Below are positions 61,913-64,000 of a stretch of 64,000 bases of DNA, piece by piece. The notes beneath the pieces were generated by a model. It did no database searches, was not told the DNA's origin, and was given only the letters and a program-made list of their open reading frames with translations. The position numbers and the translations under genes are program-made. Source of the DNA: an uncultured Lachnospiraceae bacterium (GTDB lineage Bacteria; Bacillota; Clostridia; Lachnospirales; Lachnospiraceae); the NCBI GenBank assembly GCA_900550475.1, contig URSA01000009.1:65209-129208 (forward strand), written 5' to 3'. Each line of letters starts with the position of its first letter. Position 1 is the stretch's first letter.

Positions 61913-62123
61913 GCCGGTGCTATCCGACAAGCTCTTTGAGCATTGCGCCGAGATTGACGAAGCGGCACGAAATCGCATGGAGCTGATCGTGCGGTCACTG
62001 GCAGAGCAAAACAGCGTGACCGAGCAACTGAAAGCCGAAAACCAAATGGAATGGGTGCGGCAGATGAACGCTTGCAAGGCGCAGGCAGAGGAGATTGTGA
62101 AAGCGGAATTGATTTATGATTGA
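61893..62123 (+). pseudogene. C-terminal remnant of TnpV
   Basis: This frame reads AVLFNEPVLSDKLFEHCAEI, DEAARNRMELIVRSLAEQNS and AENQMEWVRQMNACKAQAEE, ending IVKAELIYD. It matches the C-terminal half of TnpV, a small protein of Clostridia mobile elements. Its start is replaced by the recombinase remnant, so the two element genes were fused by deletions. Confidence 0.8.
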
Positions 62124-62199
62124 GCGAGAAAGCCCGGGCAGAAAACCGTTCGGACTTTTCTCATATATTCCAAAATGACGGTAGAACTGTTCACAGGTT

Positions 62200-62211
62200 T
62201 TATGGTATAAT
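62200..62211 (+). promoter_or_regulatory. Extended -10 promoter before the GH114-like gene
   Basis: TATGGTATAAT carries a TGG extension and a perfect TATAAT (62206-62211). No convincing -35 box is seen. It lies in the 180-base gap between the TnpV remnant and the GH114-like gene. Confidence 0.5.
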
Positions 62212-62304
62212 TTGAATGCAAATTGAGCAACAAATCTGGGAAAACATAATCATCAATGTGTAAAATGTGATAGTCATGAGGAAAAAACGAGAATTACCGA
62301 AAGG

Positions 62305-63159
62305 GTGTGGGAGGCATTGTGCGGGAAGAGGACCAAACAACCAGTAGCCTTGGCTGTATTATTTGTTCTAATGTTTATTGGTGGATGTTTTTTTGTGAAA
62401 GCCAATCAAGCAAAGGAATTTGAGAAAAACGATTATGGGGTGTTTTTAAATGCGGACGCCTCATCTTTGGAACGATTTAAAATGTATGAAACGATTGTAA
62501 TTGATGCACAGTATTTTACAAAAAGGGATATTGAATTGCTCCATCAAAATGGAACAGTCGTATATACATATCTAAATATTGGGTCGATTGAAAACTTCAG
62601 GGAGTACTATACAACCTATGCGGAACTGGCAATCGGTGAGTATGAGCACTGGGAGGAAGAAGAATGGGTAGATGTAGCAAACCCAGACTGGCAGAAGTTT
62701 ATAGGACAGCTTTCTCAGGAACTATATGAAAAAGGTGTTGACGGATTCTTTATAGATAATTGTGATGTATATGATTACGATCCGCACGAGAGTATTTTTG
62801 AAGGCATTACAGCGATTCTACAAAACATGATGACGTTTGGAAAAGCGGTCATCATCAACGGTGGAGATACTTATGTGGCGGAATATAGGGAACGCTATGG
62901 GGCGATTAATCAGATTATGACAGGTGTAAATCAGGAATCAGTATGGAGCAGTATTGATTTTGATAGCGGAACTTTTCGTGAACAAACGAGCGAGACGAGA
63001 GATTATTTCTGCAAATATTTGGAAACGTGCAAGGCGGATGGGGTGGAAGTGTATCTGTTGGAATATACAACTAATCAAAAACTGATTGAAAAAATAAAGG
63101 AATACTGCAAGGAGCAAGATTTCCATTTTTATATTTCCGGTTCCCTTGAACTTAGATAA
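62305..63159 (+). CDS. GH114-like (endo-alpha-1,4-polygalactosaminidase family) exported protein
   Basis: The product is about 284 residues with a hydrophobic N-terminal segment (VALAVLFVLMFIGGCFFV) that may be a signal peptide with a lipobox at IGGC. The mature part has the TIM-barrel pattern of the GH114/TM1410 family: YETIVIDAQYFT, VVYTYLNIGSIENFREYY, WVDVANPDWQKFI and GVDGFFIDNCDVYDY, with the usual Asp residues. The start is uncertain: the GTG at 62305 is the best in-frame codon but has a poor ribosome site. It is the only apparently intact gene among the remnants. Confidence 0.75.
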   Translation: MWEALCGKRTKQPVALAVLFVLMFIGGCFFVKANQAKEFEKNDYGVFLNADASSLERFKMYETIVIDAQYFTKRDIELLHQNGTVVYTYLNIGSIENFREYYTTYAELAIGEYEHWEEEEWVDVANPDWQKFIGQLSQELYEKGVDGFFIDNCDVYDYDPHESIFEGITAILQNMMTFGKAVIINGGDTYVAEYRERYGAINQIMTGVNQESVWSSIDFDSGTFREQTSETRDYFCKYLETCKADGVEVYLLEYTTNQKLIEKIKEYCKEQDFHFYISGSLELR

Positions 63160-63258
63160 GCAAGACAGGATTTGAGGGACATTTATGAATATATTGCGTA
63201 TGAATTGTTGGTACCTGAAACAGCTGCCGGACAATGGTTGCATTGTTCGGAACGATAG
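63160..63258 (+). pseudogene. Remnant of a RelE/ParE-family toxin
   Basis: Directly after the previous stop, this frame reads ARQDLRDIYEYIAYELLVPE followed by TAAGQW, then unrelated codons to a stop at 63256. It is the N-terminal helix-turn region of ParE-type toxins. The rest of the toxin and its antitoxin are absent. Confidence 0.75.
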
Positions 63259-63365
63259 GAAATAGCAATACAAGTTGTAGGCAGGTGGCTACCCAGGAGC
63301 AGGTGGACCGATTTTGAAAAACTCTGTATCAATTTTCTTTACAGATAAACTTTGTTCATAGATTT

Positions 63366-63413
63366 ATGGTATAACCAGTTTAAGCGCTTGAATAAAGGAG
63401 ATGGTTATACCAT
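63366..63413. promoter_or_regulatory. 12-bp inverted repeat around a ribosome binding site
   Basis: ATGGTATAACCA (63366-63377) and TGGTTATACCAT (63402-63413) are perfect complements. The loop contains AAAGGAG, and the right arm includes the first bases of the ATG at 63412. It could be an operator or an RNA hairpin hiding the start codon. Confidence 0.55.
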
Positions 63414-63603
63414 GAATCTGTTTTGCGAAGAGGTCCATAAACTGGAGGCGGAATTTAAACAATGCTGGAAGCTGCTGAACGCTATCGGGGATGAGAACCG
63501 CCAGCACCTTATATGCGTCATGATGAATATGCCGATTGATGGCGGCCTTGTATTGGAGATTGTCGAGCGGACGCATCATCCGGGCTGCCATTCCTTGATA
63601 TGA
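63412..63603 (+). pseudogene. Broken ArsR-family regulator
   Basis: The 63-codon frame reads LLNAIGDENRQHLICVMM and LVLEIVERTH, the first helices of an ArsR winged-helix regulator. After THH the expected recognition helix (SRPA.SHH) is found only as a degenerate trace in another frame, and the frame stops soon after. It is a frameshifted, truncated remnant with an intact ribosome site. Confidence 0.75.
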
Positions 63604-63699
63604 AAAAGATCACAAGGGAGTCACTTAAGAAAGACGAAAAACCTTCAATACGGTGACAGAACACAAAACCACGGGCAATACAAAAACCCATATACAAAG

Positions 63700-63939
63700 A
63701 TTTGAACTAATCAGGCCAGGACAGTTTTATTTTGATGCCTGCTACAACCCGTCCAAGACCGCATTCCTGAAAAATGCTGAGAAGAAGGGCTGCAAAATCC
63801 TGAATGGTCTTGGTATGTCCAGTTCCAGAGGGCTGCTCAGATCGAATTATGGACCGGACAGAAGGCTCCACTGGATGTGATGCGAAAAGAATTAAAGGAG
63901 ATTATCCGGGAAGAAAATGAGAAGGCACAGACGGAATGA
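63700..63939 (+). pseudogene. C-terminal remnant of shikimate dehydrogenase
   Basis: One frame reads FDACYNPSKTAFLKNAEKKG and CKILNGLGM; after a one-base shift another frame continues VQFQRAAQIELWTGQKAPLD, VMRKELKEII and ends at 63939. Together these match the C-terminal part of AroE (the YNP.KT.FL..A...G and GLGML..Q...A..LW blocks). The N-terminal two thirds are missing and a frameshift splits the rest. Confidence 0.8.
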
Positions 63940-64000
63940 TTCTGGAATTCCGTCACTTCATGGGAGATAAATGTTATAGTGAATTTATAGTGAATAGAGA

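Noticed and set aside
62276..62340. ATG at 62276 as start of the GH114-like gene
   Set aside because: It is out of frame with the GH114-like sequence and meets a stop soon after; the in-frame GTG at 62305 was used with low certainty.

Overview
The window looks like chromosomal DNA of a fibre-degrading gut or rumen Lachnospiraceae (Clostridia, Firmicutes). The signs are MalE/MalF/MalG-type sugar transporters without their own ATPases, LacI regulators, a thrS gene behind a T-box leader, AGGAGG ribosome binding sites with some GTG/TTG starts, GLUG surface proteins and a single-chain PurL. This assignment is inference from gene content. No rRNA, tRNA or CRISPR array was recognised.

Bases 1-13600 form a beta-1,4-galactan locus: the end of a LacI repressor, a lipoprotein/permease/permease sugar transporter, a large protein with a GH57/deacetylase-like look, a zinc-ribbon protein, an intracellular GH53 galactanase and, further on, a secreted multidomain GH53 galactanase. 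The transporter operon and the secreted galactanase share an identical 20-bp operator placed just after the -10 box. Three unrelated genes (YtaF/MntP-like, YkgJ-like, polysaccharide deacetylase) lie between. Bases 13690-22080 form a maltodextrin locus: LacI repressor, 4-alpha-glucanotransferase, lipoprotein, two permeases and a lipoprotein alpha-amylase. Neither uptake system carries its own ATPase; the MsmK/UgpC-type ATPase at 34841 is the obvious candidate to drive both.

Bases 22274-31684 hold a large cyclic-nucleotide-binding-fold protein, a small unknown, a TetR regulator, an aspartoacylase-like pair whose second member lacks the zinc ligands, and purL. Bases 31781-40091 look like one operon: NhaC antiporter, a Lon-like AAA+ ATPase without protease domain, the sugar ABC ATPase, an FRG-domain protein, two permeases and a substrate-binding lipoprotein with an extra C-terminal membrane segment. 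Bases 40216-43536 carry a lipoprotein and an amino-acid ABC transporter whose binding protein looks circularly permuted. Then follow DegV, an MMPL/RND exporter with a GLUG surface protein, a zinc-ribbon protein, a mini-kinase, T-box plus thrS, GH43, a HerA-like ATPase, a TspO remnant, a HIT protein, a creatininase-family protein and a P-loop kinase-like protein.

From about 59000 the base composition turns AT-richer and the content becomes accessory: an Xre regulator, a YgjP-type metalloprotease, an AlkZ-related protein, then a graveyard of gene pieces (serine recombinase ends, TnpV, ParE toxin, ArsR regulator, shikimate dehydrogenase) around one intact GH114-like gene. Several short repeats are scattered in the intergenic DNA: a covarying hairpin element, a 53-bp leader repeat and a 33-bp GC-rich repeat.
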